Shown here piece by piece: positions 10,112 through 19,186 of a stretch of 64,000 bases of DNA. The translations under genes were made by a program, and so were the position numbers. Within the stretch, counting starts at the first letter, position 1; each line of letters starts with the position of its first letter. Under the pieces are notes generated by a model, which made no database searches, was not told the origin of the DNA, and was given only the letters and a program-made list of their open reading frames with translations. Source of the DNA: an uncultured Tenacibaculum sp. (GTDB lineage: Bacteria > Bacteroidota > Bacteroidia > Flavobacteriales > Flavobacteriaceae); contig NZ_CANMAX010000005.1 in assembly GCF_947495995.1 (NCBI RefSeq), forward strand, positions 124,001-188,000, in the 5' to 3' direction.

Positions 10112-11158
10112 TTACATAGTAATCTTTAAATCTGAAGTTTGTATAGGTTCTTTCGCCAACTTATTTAATACCTCTGGGGTTTTACTATGTAATAATTGAA
10201 TGATTCTATGTGGTGCAAAAACGTATTTTCTTCGATCTACATCATTCCATTTTTGATAGGTTTGTTTTGAGAAAAAACCGCCCTCTGTAAATGTACTTCC
10301 AGAGAACACCTCATCTGTTTTAAATGATAAAGCATATGATTCTAATGGGATTTGCTTCTTAGCAATTCCTTCTAAAATCGCATGAGTAATTTTATTTTCG
10401 TCTTTTGCAAACACATTGTGTAACGGACCTAAATCTAATCTTTTAATATATTTCGGATGAATATCAGAAAGTTTTCTATCGATATTATGTGCCATCATAT
10501 CTAACGCCATTTTTCGATCTGCAGTTTCTTTTAAAACCTTGTATAATGGTTCTTTAAAGTCGTTAGATTTTCTTCCTTCATAATCAAAATACATAAAACA
10601 AACATAAGGTCTATTATCAGAAACATCATAAAAACTCCAACTTGTAATATATTTTGCTGGACTATTTTCTGGTGCATTAATTACTTTACCTTGAACAAAC
10701 TTTTTGAATATGTATTTCGGATTTACAGAATTGTAATATACTATCGAGGATGCTTGAAATAAACGTCTCCTTTTTACAGGTTCTTTTTTTCGTATTAAAG
10801 TATCTAAAAACTCCTTTTTAATATCTTCTACATTCTCTAACTTATCTAAATACTCATTCCTTAAATCTAAATCATTATGTAGATATCTAAATTCTAAATA
10901 ATTTGGAAATCCAGATTCTGTAAGATCTATCTTCATGTTTTCTTCTTCATCATACATATATTTAATACGCATTGCTTCGATAGAATACAAAAATAAATCT
11001 GAGTATTGTTTAAAGATTGTTAGCTCTTGATGACTACATAAATTCTGCCTTTGAATATTGACTAACAACTCTTTTAGCACAAAATCTAGCATTTTATGAT
11101 AAAAGACATATTGTTCTTTGGAATCTAATGTTGCAGAATCTAAAGGGGTTACAATCAT
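10112..11158 (-). CDS. Hypothetical protein of AAA cluster
   Basis: A 348-residue soluble protein with no signal peptide or membrane segment. I do not recognise it. The first half is helix-rich and charged (FVLKELLVNIQ, EFRYLHNDL); the second half has mixed aromatic and beta-like stretches (SWSFYDVSD, VCFMYFDYEG). It is placed between the coiled-coil gene (with a terminator in between) and the small membrane protein. Its position inside a compact cassette with an AAA ATPase suggests it is a substrate or adaptor of that machine, which is inference only. Confidence 0.7.
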   Translation of the reverse strand: MIVTPLDSATLDSKEQYVFYHKMLDFVLKELLVNIQRQNLCSHQELTIFKQYSDLFLYSIEAMRIKYMYDEEENMKIDLTESGFPNYLEFRYLHNDLDLRNEYLDKLENVEDIKKEFLDTLIRKKEPVKRRRLFQASSIVYYNSVNPKYIFKKFVQGKVINAPENSPAKYITSWSFYDVSDNRPYVCFMYFDYEGRKSNDFKEPLYKVLKETADRKMALDMMAHNIDRKLSDIHPKYIKRLDLGPLHNVFAKDENKITHAILEGIAKKQIPLESYALSFKTDEVFSGSTFTEGGFFSKQTYQKWNDVDRRKYVFAPHRIIQLLHSKTPEVLNKLAKEPIQTSDLKITM

Positions 11159-11199
11159 ATTTTACGTGATATTTTCTAAAAAACTTAAAATATTAGGAT

Positions 11200-11223
11200 A
11201 AAAAAGGCGGTAAAATTACCGCC
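11200..11223 (-). terminator. Intrinsic terminator after coiled-coil gene
   Basis: A perfect 8-bp stem (GGCGGTAA at 11206-11213 with TTACCGCC at 11216-11223) followed on the minus strand by six Us (11205-11200). It begins 10 bases after the stop of the coiled-coil gene and lies ahead of the 348-residue gene, so it should end or attenuate transcription inside the cluster. Confidence 0.85.
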
Positions 11224-11232
11224 TATTATTTT

Positions 11233-12579
11233 TTATGACAATAAATCGTCGTCACTTGATTCAGGCTCTGGATTATTTTTCACTGGCTCGTCTCCACCAT
11301 CATTTGGTGCAGCCCCATCAGCTTTGTAATAATCTTCGAATAATTCTTTCATGTCTATTCCATAACGGTCAGCAAAATTCTTCTGAATTTCAGAATCTTT
11401 CTCTCTAATTTCCTGTAAAGCTTCAGCATAAGAACTATAAACACCTTGCATTACTTTTTCGTGTACAGGAATATTGTCCATCATTTCTTGACGAGCTCTA
11501 GCACTTGCAGTATGCATTGCAGCTAAAGTTTCACCGATATGCTCATCTGTTTTAACACCTAAGTGTTCTAAGATTGCAGCAAATTCTTGATCTGTTCTAG
11601 CTTTTAAAGCTACGATATAACCATCGTAATATTTTAAACGCTCTTCTGTATCTGACTTTAATTTAGCTCTATGAGTTTGTAAGTTACTACGTAAAGATGT
11701 TAATACCTTAATCGTTAAGTTATGTTTGTGCACGAAACTATCTTTACTTGCAGCTAAAGTAGTGTAGGCACTTTTTAAACCTTCTAACTCTTCTACTTTT
11801 TGCTCTAAACCAGTAACTTTTCCAATCGCTTCAGAATACTCAGTAGATTGCTTGTCTGCAATTTCTTCTAATTCTTGACGCGCTTGCTTTAATAAAGCAT
11901 ACTGCTCTTCTAATTGAGCTTCTACTTCTTTTTTCTTTTCTAAAGCTTTTGTATGATTTTTAGAAGCTTCTACAATCGCAGTTTGTAATTTTTCCTCTAC
12001 TTCTTTAATCTCTATTTCACGGTTCTTTAAACGTGTAACAGCTGCTTGAGATTTATATGATAATTCACTTAATAATGTTTGAACATCTGCACTTTCGATA
12101 CGCTCTTGAAACTTAGCTTTTGCTTTGTTATCTGCACTACTACGTGTTTTTTCAGCTTTCTTTAATTCTTCTTCTGCCTTTTGGATTTTACTCTTTCTTC
12201 CCCAAAGGTTATTCCACCAAGTATCTGGTTTATTTTGTGCGTCTTCTAATTCTATTCTTGCTCTTTCTAAGGCTTTTTGAGCATCGTCAATAATTTTTTG
12301 CTCTTCAGCATTTAAAGACGAGAATTTTTCAAAAATAATACCTACTTCATCTTGATAATCTGTTAAGTCTTTAATAGCATCTAATAAAGTAGTTCTATCC
12401 TTTTCCGCCATATTTACAACATCGTCTAATGTTGCATTTAATATTTTTTGACGTGTTTGTGGATCATCTTCTTGAGCTAGCTTAGATTTCATAGTATCTA
12501 TAGCTTTCCCCCAGTTCACATCTACTTTTTCAGTTCTCTCATTAGAGTTTGTTTCTAGTAAATCAAAATCATCAGACAT
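11233..12579 (-). CDS. Long coiled-coil cytoplasmic protein, first gene of AAA cluster
   Basis: A 448-residue, highly charged protein that is helical almost throughout: residues ~75-130 and ~135-320 are heptad-rich (EEKLQTAIVEASKNH, KKKEVEAQLEEQY) and broken by a WWNNLWGRKSK insert near 120. There is no signal peptide or membrane segment. The acidic, low-complexity C-terminus (GDEPVKNNPEPESSDDDLLS) is probably disordered. It vaguely recalls coiled-coil stress proteins of the TelA type, but I see no decisive motif. It is separated from the downstream genes by a strong terminator, so it may be made in excess over them. A role as structural or substrate partner of the AAA ATPase is inference. 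Confidence 0.7.
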   Translation of the reverse strand: MSDDFDLLETNSNERTEKVDVNWGKAIDTMKSKLAQEDDPQTRQKILNATLDDVVNMAEKDRTTLLDAIKDLTDYQDEVGIIFEKFSSLNAEEQKIIDDAQKALERARIELEDAQNKPDTWWNNLWGRKSKIQKAEEELKKAEKTRSSADNKAKAKFQERIESADVQTLLSELSYKSQAAVTRLKNREIEIKEVEEKLQTAIVEASKNHTKALEKKKEVEAQLEEQYALLKQARQELEEIADKQSTEYSEAIGKVTGLEQKVEELEGLKSAYTTLAASKDSFVHKHNLTIKVLTSLRSNLQTHRAKLKSDTEERLKYYDGYIVALKARTDQEFAAILEHLGVKTDEHIGETLAAMHTASARARQEMMDNIPVHEKVMQGVYSSYAEALQEIREKDSEIQKNFADRYGIDMKELFEDYYKADGAAPNDGGDEPVKNNPEPESSDDDLLS

Positions 12580-12747
12580 TTCGTGTAAGTTTTTTTAGTT
12601 GTACAATTTTTAAAGTTAGCAATTTCGTTAAAAAAAATTATTTAAAACAATTAATCAACAAATATATGTAGAGTTTTAGTTTAAAATGTTACAGATAAAA
12701 ATTAAAAAATCACCCTTTTTGGGTGGCTTAATGATTTTTTCTAGTGT

Positions 12748-12755
12748 TATTTTTG
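12748..12755 (+). promoter_or_regulatory. -7 promoter element of T9SS protein gene
   Basis: TATTTTTG is an exact match to the Bacteroidota -7 consensus TAnnTTTG, 55 bases before the ATG at 12811. A small hairpin (CACCC 12711-12715 with GGGTG 12721-12725) lies just upstream. The nearest TTG (12719-12721) is 26 bases away, longer than usual. Confidence 0.5.
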
Positions 12756-12810
12756 AACTGCTTGTTTAAGCTAAAAAGAATTAACCACCGAAAAATTAAC
12801 AGAAACTATT

Positions 12811-15582
12811 ATGAAGACAAAGAAAGAAAAACAAAGAAGAAAACTGCCCTATTTTTGCAGCTCAAAAAACACTCCACCCCAATTTTTATTTTTGATTTTA
12901 ACAGTATTAATCAGCACATTATCATTTGCTCAAATTGATATAAATAATGGAGCAGCTTTTGGTTGTGGTTCTACCATTACATTAGCATCTAATTCACAAA
13001 ACATAAGTTCATCTACATTTACTTGGGATGCAACTGGACCTATTTTATTTAGAAAAAAAGGTACAACTGAAAACGGATCTAGATCGTTAACAATTAATGG
13101 AGACAATGAAGTTGAAATTACAGTAAAAGGAACTGGGAAAGTATTTTTAAAAATAACCGATACTTCTCAAACTCCTGCTGTTGTTAATAGATTTGATGTT
13201 GAAATAAATCCTACTAGTAATCAGCTGGACCCAAAGTTCTCTGTCTTGTACGGAAAAATTAATGCTCCTGATAATATTAAAACTAGATCTCATTGGATCC
13301 CGTTAAATGTTCAACTAGGAAACCCTACAAATCAAGAAGTTATTATTACAGATGCTTCTCCTTTAAATGTGGCTTGGTTCGCACAAGGAGGAATAGTCAT
13401 AGTAAGTCAATCTAACTTCACTAATCCTGATGGAACTTACGGCTCAAAAGTTATTATTGAAAGTGATGGCACTAATAATAAAGGTTTTTTAAGTGCTTCT
13501 TTTGCCGACGCATGTACAGGTGTTTGTGGTGGTGGACCAAGTACAACTTGGGAAATCTTAAAAAACTTTAAACCTACAGAAATATTTGGTGTCACATGTT
13601 TACGTGACAATAATTTAGACTCTAGCAAATCTACAGCTTATACAGTATCTGACGATATTGCAGGAAACGGTATTTTTAGATGGGAAGTAGAATTACTTGA
13701 CCCAAACACACCAGCTTCAGCAATAAAAATTGAATCTAGTGAGCTTTATGGAAATGCTGCTGCAATCTTATATCAAGATGGCTTTAGCCCGTCGAATGTT
13801 GGAAATTTCAAAATAAAGATTATTAATACTGTTTTTGAAGATTTTCCATTAATAAAACCAATATTCAACCCGGTAGCACAAACTTTAGAAAGAATAATTA
13901 CTGCAAGTCCTGCAACTCCTAGCGTTGATGAACAAGTATATTGTGCAGATACTACGGTTGGAGCTTCACTAACCGTAAAAGTTAAGAATGCTGAAGTAAA
14001 TAAAATTTATCAATGGTCTGTTGTTGGAGATAATGATTGGACAATCACTCCTATTGCTAGCGATGGAAGTATTGCTACAATAACATTTAATGATACTGAT
14101 AGTGGAATTTTAAATGTTACTGCTTACGATATTGCTGAACCAGAATGTAAAAGTGCTCCTGCAATTGCTTTCATTAATAGATTAGGTGCTGAAGATATTA
14201 CTATTAACGGACCTACTTGTATTCAGAGTAACAGTAGTAATGCATTTACTTTTACAGCTTCTCCTTTTGCTAAATACGATTGGACAATTCCAAGCGCAAT
14301 AACAGATGTAAATAGCGGTTGGAGTGTTCAAAGAAGCGGAAACATATTAACTTTAACTCCACCTGTTGGCGGAATTCCTGCAAATAGCACAGGAAAATTT
14401 ACTATTTCTGCTACTTTAGACACCTGTAACAGTAACAAAACAGCAGATTATAGTTTTGAAGTTGCTCCTGTTGCTCCAAAAATATCTGGACCAGAATGTA
14501 CAATTCCTAACACAAACTATAATTATACTATCAATTATAATGGAGCTTCAAATGCTGAAGTTGTTGTTTTAGATGATAGAAATTCAATTATTGAAACTAA
14601 AAATCTTACCAGTCCTGAAGATTTTGTTTTCACTCCAACAAATGCGTATGGCAGTTTTAAATTAGAAGTTTCAACATACAACAATAGAGCATGTAATTCT
14701 GAAGCAGTTACTAAAGAAGTAAAAGTAGCTCCAACAACCGCTATCTCTAGAGTTAATACTACGTGTGATAATCAAATTACTTTTACAGCAAATGCTACAG
14801 GTATTGCTGATATTTTCCGTTGGGAATTCCCATCAACTTGGTCTATCGTGGGCGGTTCTCAAGGAACAAATACGATTACTCTACAATCTGATGGAAACCA
14901 AGGAACTGTTCGTGTTTCTGCTAGCAACAGTGGATGTGAGGGTAATTCATCATCTTTAAATGTAGATCCATTAAGATCTATAAATGATATAACGTTTAGT
15001 ATTCAAGAGCTTGATTTAGGCGGACAAATATTTAATGTATTGGTTGCTGAAGCTACAGACACTTTAACATTACAATGGCTGTATCTACAAAATCAAGATG
15101 ATTATGATCAAAGCACTTGTTCTATCGTAAATCCGAGTAATATAGTACCAACAAATCCACAATTAGGGAAAAGTGCACAGGCATTTTTATTCCCAACTAA
15201 TAGATGGTTTGCCTTACAAGTTACTGACCCAACAAGACCAAATTGTTCTACATGTTTTGTTGTAGATGTTACTACCGTAACTAGAAAAAAGTCTAGATCA
15301 ATTTCTCCAAAACAAAAAATCGAATTAAGAAAATCCTTAACTAATGATTTAAATATTAAAACATATCCAAATCCTGCTAACGATTATTTAAATGTTGAGA
15401 TACCTTTAAAAGAGAAAGTTGGCGCTATGGCATTAATGGATATGAATGGAAGTATTGTATTTAAAAAAGAACAAGCTAACAATAAAGAAATTATAGATGT
15501 ATCTACTTTAGCTAAAGGAACCTACATTCTTTTAACTCAAACACAAAACAGTTACACAACCAAAAAAGTTATTTTAAAATAA
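12811..15582 (+). CDS. Secreted protein with type IX sorting domain
   Basis: A 923-residue protein. The basic N-terminus (KTKKEKQRRK) leads to a hydrophobic segment and a likely signal cleavage after LSFAQ (~41), which fixes this start because no later Met precedes the signal. The middle is a string of beta-sandwich, PKD-like units with spaced Cys and many W-x-[IV] strands (e.g. IYQWSVVGDNDWTI). The last ~75 residues are a T9SS type A sorting domain (KTYPNPANDYLNVEI, then FKKEQ, ending TKKVILK). The protein is expected to cross the outer membrane by the type IX (Por) system and be attached to or released from the surface, possibly as an adhesin. No enzyme domain is seen. Confidence 0.85.
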   Translation: MKTKKEKQRRKLPYFCSSKNTPPQFLFLILTVLISTLSFAQIDINNGAAFGCGSTITLASNSQNISSSTFTWDATGPILFRKKGTTENGSRSLTINGDNEVEITVKGTGKVFLKITDTSQTPAVVNRFDVEINPTSNQLDPKFSVLYGKINAPDNIKTRSHWIPLNVQLGNPTNQEVIITDASPLNVAWFAQGGIVIVSQSNFTNPDGTYGSKVIIESDGTNNKGFLSASFADACTGVCGGGPSTTWEILKNFKPTEIFGVTCLRDNNLDSSKSTAYTVSDDIAGNGIFRWEVELLDPNTPASAIKIESSELYGNAAAILYQDGFSPSNVGNFKIKIINTVFEDFPLIKPIFNPVAQTLERIITASPATPSVDEQVYCADTTVGASLTVKVKNAEVNKIYQWSVVGDNDWTITPIASDGSIATITFNDTDSGILNVTAYDIAEPECKSAPAIAFINRLGAEDITINGPTCIQSNSSNAFTFTASPFAKYDWTIPSAITDVNSGWSVQRSGNILTLTPPVGGIPANSTGKFTISATLDTCNSNKTADYSFEVAPVAPKISGPECTIPNTNYNYTINYNGASNAEVVVLDDRNSIIETKNLTSPEDFVFTPTNAYGSFKLEVSTYNNRACNSEAVTKEVKVAPTTAISRVNTTCDNQITFTANATGIADIFRWEFPSTWSIVGGSQGTNTITLQSDGNQGTVRVSASNSGCEGNSSSLNVDPLRSINDITFSIQELDLGGQIFNVLVAEATDTLTLQWLYLQNQDDYDQSTCSIVNPSNIVPTNPQLGKSAQAFLFPTNRWFALQVTDPTRPNCSTCFVVDVTTVTRKKSRSISPKQKIELRKSLTNDLNIKTYPNPANDYLNVEIPLKEKVGAMALMDMNGSIVFKKEQANNKEIIDVSTLAKGTYILLTQTQNSYTTKKVILK

Positions 15583-15615
15583 ACGGTGAATTATTCTTTA
15601 GCTTAACAGCAAAAA

Positions 15616-15644
15616 AGAGACGAGATTTTTCTCGTCTTTTTTTT
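15616..15644 (+). terminator. Terminator of T9SS protein gene
   Basis: A 7-bp stem (AGACGAG 15618-15624 with CTCGTCT 15631-15637), extended by A-U pairs, with an 8-T tail. It lies 34 bases after the stop at 15582. Confidence 0.9.
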
Positions 15645-15650
15645 GTAATA

Positions 15651-15683
15651 AAAAAAGCTACTTAAAAAATTAAGTAGCTTTTT
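15651..15683 (-). terminator. Terminator of aceA, symmetric
   Basis: A 9-bp stem (AGCTACTTA 15656-15664 with TAAGTAGCT 15671-15679) flanked by an A run on the left and Ts on the right, so it can act in both directions. It ends the minus-strand aceA transcript and backs up the preceding plus-strand terminator. Confidence 0.85.
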
Positions 15684-15749
15684 ACTTCAAACTAGAAATT
15701 TATGTAAACAAACAACTATCTAAAACTCGTTAGAGTATTAGCGTTAATT

Positions 15750-17378
15750 TTAGACATTTACTGAAGTTTCTTCTAAAACAGCTTCAGTACTTTTCGCTTC
15801 AAATTGATTTGATGTATTCTTCTCTCCTCCTGCTTTAAGTGCATTATCTCCTGAGAAGAATGTTTTATGATCGTCACCTAAATCAGAACCTGCCATTCTT
15901 TGGTGCTTCACACAAGAAACTCCTTTTCTTATCTCTTGTCTTTGTACACCTTTTACATATGCTAACATTCCTTCTTCACCAAAGTAACCTTCAGTTAAAT
16001 CATTCATATGTAAAGCAGTTGTATGATACGTTGGTAACGTAATTAAGTGGTGGAAAATTCCAGCTTCTCTAGAGCCATCTTGTTGGAAAGTTCTAATTTT
16101 CTCATCTGCACGATTAGATAACTCAGTACCATCATAAGCCACATCCATTAAATTAGCTCTATCATATGTAGACACATCTTCTCCAGCTTCTACCATTGCA
16201 TCGTAAACTTGCGTACGGAAGTTTAATGTCCAGTTAAATGAAGGCGAATTGTTATATACTAATTTTGCATTAGGAATTACTTCTCTCACTCTGTTCACCA
16301 TTGCAGCAATCTGACCTACGTGTGGTGTTGGAGTTTCAATCCATAATAAATCTGCTCCATTTTGTAAACTTGTGATACAATCTAAAACAACTCTATCAAT
16401 GTTAGTTCCTTCTCTAAACTTGTATAATCCGTTTGCTAATCTTACAGGACGAACTAATTTTCCATCTCTTTTTAATAATACTTCGTTATTAGAAACCTCA
16501 TCGATAGAAACCTCTTCACATTCTACGAAATCTAAATATTGAGAAGCTAAATCTCCTGGCTCTTGACTTACTGGTAATTTTTGAGTTAAACCAGCTCCTT
16601 CAGAATCTGTTCTTGCTACGATAACTCCATCTTCAACTCCTAATTCTAAAAACGCATAACGAACAGCATTTAATTTTGCTACGAAATCTTCGTGTGGTAC
16701 AGTTACTTTTCCATCTTGGTGACCACATTGTTTTGCATCAGAAACTTGGTTTTCGATCTGAATAGCACATGCACCAGCCTGAATCATTTTCTTAGCTAAT
16801 AAATAAGTAGCTTCTTCGTTTCCGAAACCAGCATCGATATCAGCAATAATTGGCACTACGTGAGTTTCAAAATTATCGATTTGATCTTGTACATCTTCTC
16901 CAGCTTCTAACCTTCTGAATAAATCGTTTAATTCGATAGCATCTGCTTGACGTAAGAAATCATAGATCTCTTCGATTAATCCAGGTACAGCTGTTTTTTC
17001 ATGCATTGATTGATCAGGTAGCGGTCCGAATTCAGAACGCAACGCAGCTACCATCCAACCAGATAAGTACAAATATCTTTTACTTGTAGTTTTATAATGT
17101 TTCTTTACTGAAATCATTTTTTGCTGAGCTACAAATCCATGCCAGCATCCTAATGATTGTGTGTAATTAGCAGGATCAGCATCATAAGCATCCATATCTT
17201 CTCTCATGATAGAAGCGGTGTACTTGGCAATATCTAAACCAGTTTTAAAACGATTTTGAGTTGCCATTCTTGCTGCATTTTCAGGACTAATAGCACTCCA
17301 TGAATTCCCGAATTTTTCCTTTAAAGTTCTTACAGTTTCTAAAGCTGAACTATAACTTCCTTGTGCTAAATTTTTCAT
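15750..17378 (-). CDS. aceA: Isocitrate lyase
   Basis: A 542-residue enzyme that cleaves isocitrate to glyoxylate and succinate, the first step of the glyoxylate shunt. The catalytic loop K216-QCGH220 matches the family KKCGH signature, with K-Q at the second position; PIIADIDAGFGNEEA and VIVARTDSEGA form the metal and substrate site. It belongs to the longer (~530-residue) isocitrate lyase group rather than the 434-residue E. coli type, with an insertion around 260-330. It lies 85 bases downstream of aceB on the same strand, probably in one operon. The shunt allows growth on acetate or fatty acids. Confidence 0.96.
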   Translation of the reverse strand: MKNLAQGSYSSALETVRTLKEKFGNSWSAISPENAARMATQNRFKTGLDIAKYTASIMREDMDAYDADPANYTQSLGCWHGFVAQQKMISVKKHYKTTSKRYLYLSGWMVAALRSEFGPLPDQSMHEKTAVPGLIEEIYDFLRQADAIELNDLFRRLEAGEDVQDQIDNFETHVVPIIADIDAGFGNEEATYLLAKKMIQAGACAIQIENQVSDAKQCGHQDGKVTVPHEDFVAKLNAVRYAFLELGVEDGVIVARTDSEGAGLTQKLPVSQEPGDLASQYLDFVECEEVSIDEVSNNEVLLKRDGKLVRPVRLANGLYKFREGTNIDRVVLDCITSLQNGADLLWIETPTPHVGQIAAMVNRVREVIPNAKLVYNNSPSFNWTLNFRTQVYDAMVEAGEDVSTYDRANLMDVAYDGTELSNRADEKIRTFQQDGSREAGIFHHLITLPTYHTTALHMNDLTEGYFGEEGMLAYVKGVQRQEIRKGVSCVKHQRMAGSDLGDDHKTFFSGDNALKAGGEKNTSNQFEAKSTEAVLEETSVNV

Positions 17379-17422
17379 AATATTGTATTTCGCTATTGAG
17401 TTATTTAATTTATTAATGACTC

Positions 17423-17461
17423 GCCCTTTAAATGTTGCCGCATTTTTAGGGCTTTTTTTTT
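17423..17461 (+). other. Hairpin with T run between aceB and aceA
   Basis: GCCCT (17423-17427) pairs with AGGGC (17448-17452); after a TT/TT mismatch, AAATG pairs with CATTT, leaving loop TTGCCG. A run of nine Ts follows on the plus strand (17453-17461). Read as a terminator it points against the ace genes; in the aceB-aceA mRNA it would be a plain stem-loop without a U tail. Confidence 0.5.
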
Positions 17462-17463
17462 AT

Positions 17464-19059
17464 TTATATGTATTGGTACGCTGGTAAGGTTAAAAACTCT
17501 TCAAAGTCTTCTGACAACACTAAGTCATCAAACAATTGAATCGCTAATTCAAATCTTCTAGAAATAAAAGCTGCTTCACCAACTAATTCTTTAATTTTTT
17601 TAATCTCTTGAGCTTTAAACTCATTGTACATTTCTATATCGAAAGCTCTTTCGTCTTCTAATCGAACTCCTTTGTGAAGCCATTGCCAAATCTGTGTTCT
17701 TGAAATTTCTGCAGTTGCTGCATCTTCCATTAAATTATACAATGCTGCTGCTCCATTTCCTGACAACCAACTTTCGATATACAAAATCCCTACATTGATA
17801 TTCTCACGAATTCCTTTTTCAGTTACAGTTCCTGTTGGTAATTCCACCAACTCTTCTTCTGTAACCACTAAATCTTCTCGCTTGTTATCAATTTGATTTG
17901 GAGTTGGCATGTGCTCATTGAAAACATCCATAGCTACTTTTACTAAAGCTGGATGTGCAACCCAAGTTCCGTCGTGACCATTTTTCACTTCTTGAAGTTT
18001 ATCACGTTCTACTTTTGCATAAGCGGCATTGTTTGCTTCCTCATTATTTTTAACAGGAATTTGTGCTGCCATTCCTCCCATTGCATGAACTCTTCTTACG
18101 TGACAACGCTGAACTACGCGTTGTGAATATGCTTTCATAAATGGCGAGCTCATTGTTACTTGAGCACGATCTGGAACTAAAAACCCTTCATGATTTCTAA
18201 ACTTCTTTATATAAGAGAAGATGTAATCCCATCGACCACAATTAAGCCCAGCCATATGATCTTTTAATTCGAATATAATTTCATCTAATTGAAAACTTGC
18301 TGTAATTGTTTCAACAAGAACTGTAGCTTTAATAGTATCTTGAGCAATACCTAAGTAATCTTGCGCAAAAACAAAGACTTCATTCCACCAACGAGCTTCT
18401 AAATAGTGCTCTAATTTTGGCAAATAAAAATATGTTGCTGAACCTTGTTCTTGTAATACTTTAATATTATGAAAGAAGTATAATCCGAAATCTACTAAAG
18501 AACCTGACATCTCTTCTCCATCAACTACAAAATGTCTTTCATTTAAGTGTAAACCTCTAGGTCTTACTAACAATAATGCTGTTTCTTCATTCAACTGATA
18601 CGTTTTATCTTTCTTTTCGTTGTAGAACGAAATCGTTTTCGTATTAGCATCAAATAAATTTTGCTGACCTTTTAATATATTAGAAATTGTTGGAGAATTA
18701 CTATCTTCAAAATCTGCCATAAAAGTTTTAGCACCAGAATTTAAAGCGTTAATCACCATTTTTCTATCAACCGGACCTGTAATTTCAACTCTTCTATCTA
18801 ATAAATCTTGAGGTAAAGGTTTACAAACCCAATCTGAATTTCTTATTGAAGCTGTTTCTTCTGGAAACGAAGGAAAATTCCCTTCATCAAAATACGCTTG
18901 CATCTTGACTCTTTCCTTTAGCAACTCCAATCTTTTAGCATTAAACCTATTGTGTAACTCGACTAAAAAAACTTTAGCTTCTGGAGTTAAAATTGATTGA
19001 TAAGACTGTTCTTCAAATCCTTTGAATTGAATCTCATTTAACATTGCTTTTGTTTCCAT
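17464..19059 (-). CDS. aceB: Malate synthase A
   Basis: A 531-residue enzyme that condenses glyoxylate with acetyl-CoA to malate, completing the glyoxylate shunt. Length fits malate synthase A (~530). Family segments are in place: FMADFEDSNSPT near 115, LLVRPRGLHLNERH near 162 with the catalytic Arg, GLNCGRWDYIFSYIK near 275, and the C-terminal lid with SWLSGNGAAALYN. Met1 is preferred; a second Met at codon 5 is possible. It is the first gene of the aceB-aceA pair and is divergent from a helix-turn-helix regulator, with a palindromic site and a promoter in the 127-base gap. Confidence 0.96.
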   Translation of the reverse strand: METKAMLNEIQFKGFEEQSYQSILTPEAKVFLVELHNRFNAKRLELLKERVKMQAYFDEGNFPSFPEETASIRNSDWVCKPLPQDLLDRRVEITGPVDRKMVINALNSGAKTFMADFEDSNSPTISNILKGQQNLFDANTKTISFYNEKKDKTYQLNEETALLLVRPRGLHLNERHFVVDGEEMSGSLVDFGLYFFHNIKVLQEQGSATYFYLPKLEHYLEARWWNEVFVFAQDYLGIAQDTIKATVLVETITASFQLDEIIFELKDHMAGLNCGRWDYIFSYIKKFRNHEGFLVPDRAQVTMSSPFMKAYSQRVVQRCHVRRVHAMGGMAAQIPVKNNEEANNAAYAKVERDKLQEVKNGHDGTWVAHPALVKVAMDVFNEHMPTPNQIDNKREDLVVTEEELVELPTGTVTEKGIRENINVGILYIESWLSGNGAAALYNLMEDAATAEISRTQIWQWLHKGVRLEDERAFDIEMYNEFKAQEIKKIKELVGEAAFISRRFELAIQLFDDLVLSEDFEEFLTLPAYQYI

Positions 19060-19086
19060 TTTTCTTCTTTTTAAAAAACTACACTA

Positions 19087-19117
19087 CAATGATATAAAAT
19101 ATTTTCGGTCTCCACAA
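19087..19117 (-). promoter_or_regulatory. aceB promoter
   Basis: On the minus strand, TTG (19117-19115), a 20-base spacer and TATCATTG (19094-19087, one mismatch to TAnnTTTG) have the expected Bacteroidota spacing. Transcription would start near 19080, about 20 bases before the aceB ATG. The TTG overlaps the edge of the palindrome at 19117-19130. Confidence 0.55.
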
Positions 19118-19130
19118 GCGAACGTTCGCT
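19117..19130. promoter_or_regulatory. 14-bp palindrome, candidate operator for aceBA
   Basis: AGCGAACGTTCGCT is a perfect palindrome, GC-rich against an AT-rich background, touching the -33 box of aceB. A half-site, AAGTTCGCTTT (19157-19167), sits 40 bases further on, next to the regulator gene. Position and symmetry suggest the binding site of the divergent regulator. Confidence 0.6.
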
Positions 19131-19173
19131 AAATTTTAAAAAATTTTAATTTTTATAAGTTCGCTTTATTCTT

Positions 19174-19181
19174 TACATTTG
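19174..19181 (+). promoter_or_regulatory. -7 element directly before the regulator ATG
   Basis: TACATTTG, an exact TAnnTTTG match, ends only 5 bases before the ATG at 19187. If it is used, the transcript would start at or next to the start codon and be leaderless or nearly so. Confidence 0.45.
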
Positions 19182-19186
19182 ATTTT

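Noticed and set aside
12744..12938. Short 64-residue plus-strand frame over the start of the T9SS gene
   Set aside because: It overlaps the real gene in another frame, has a low-complexity Lys-rich sequence and no independent promoter or family match.
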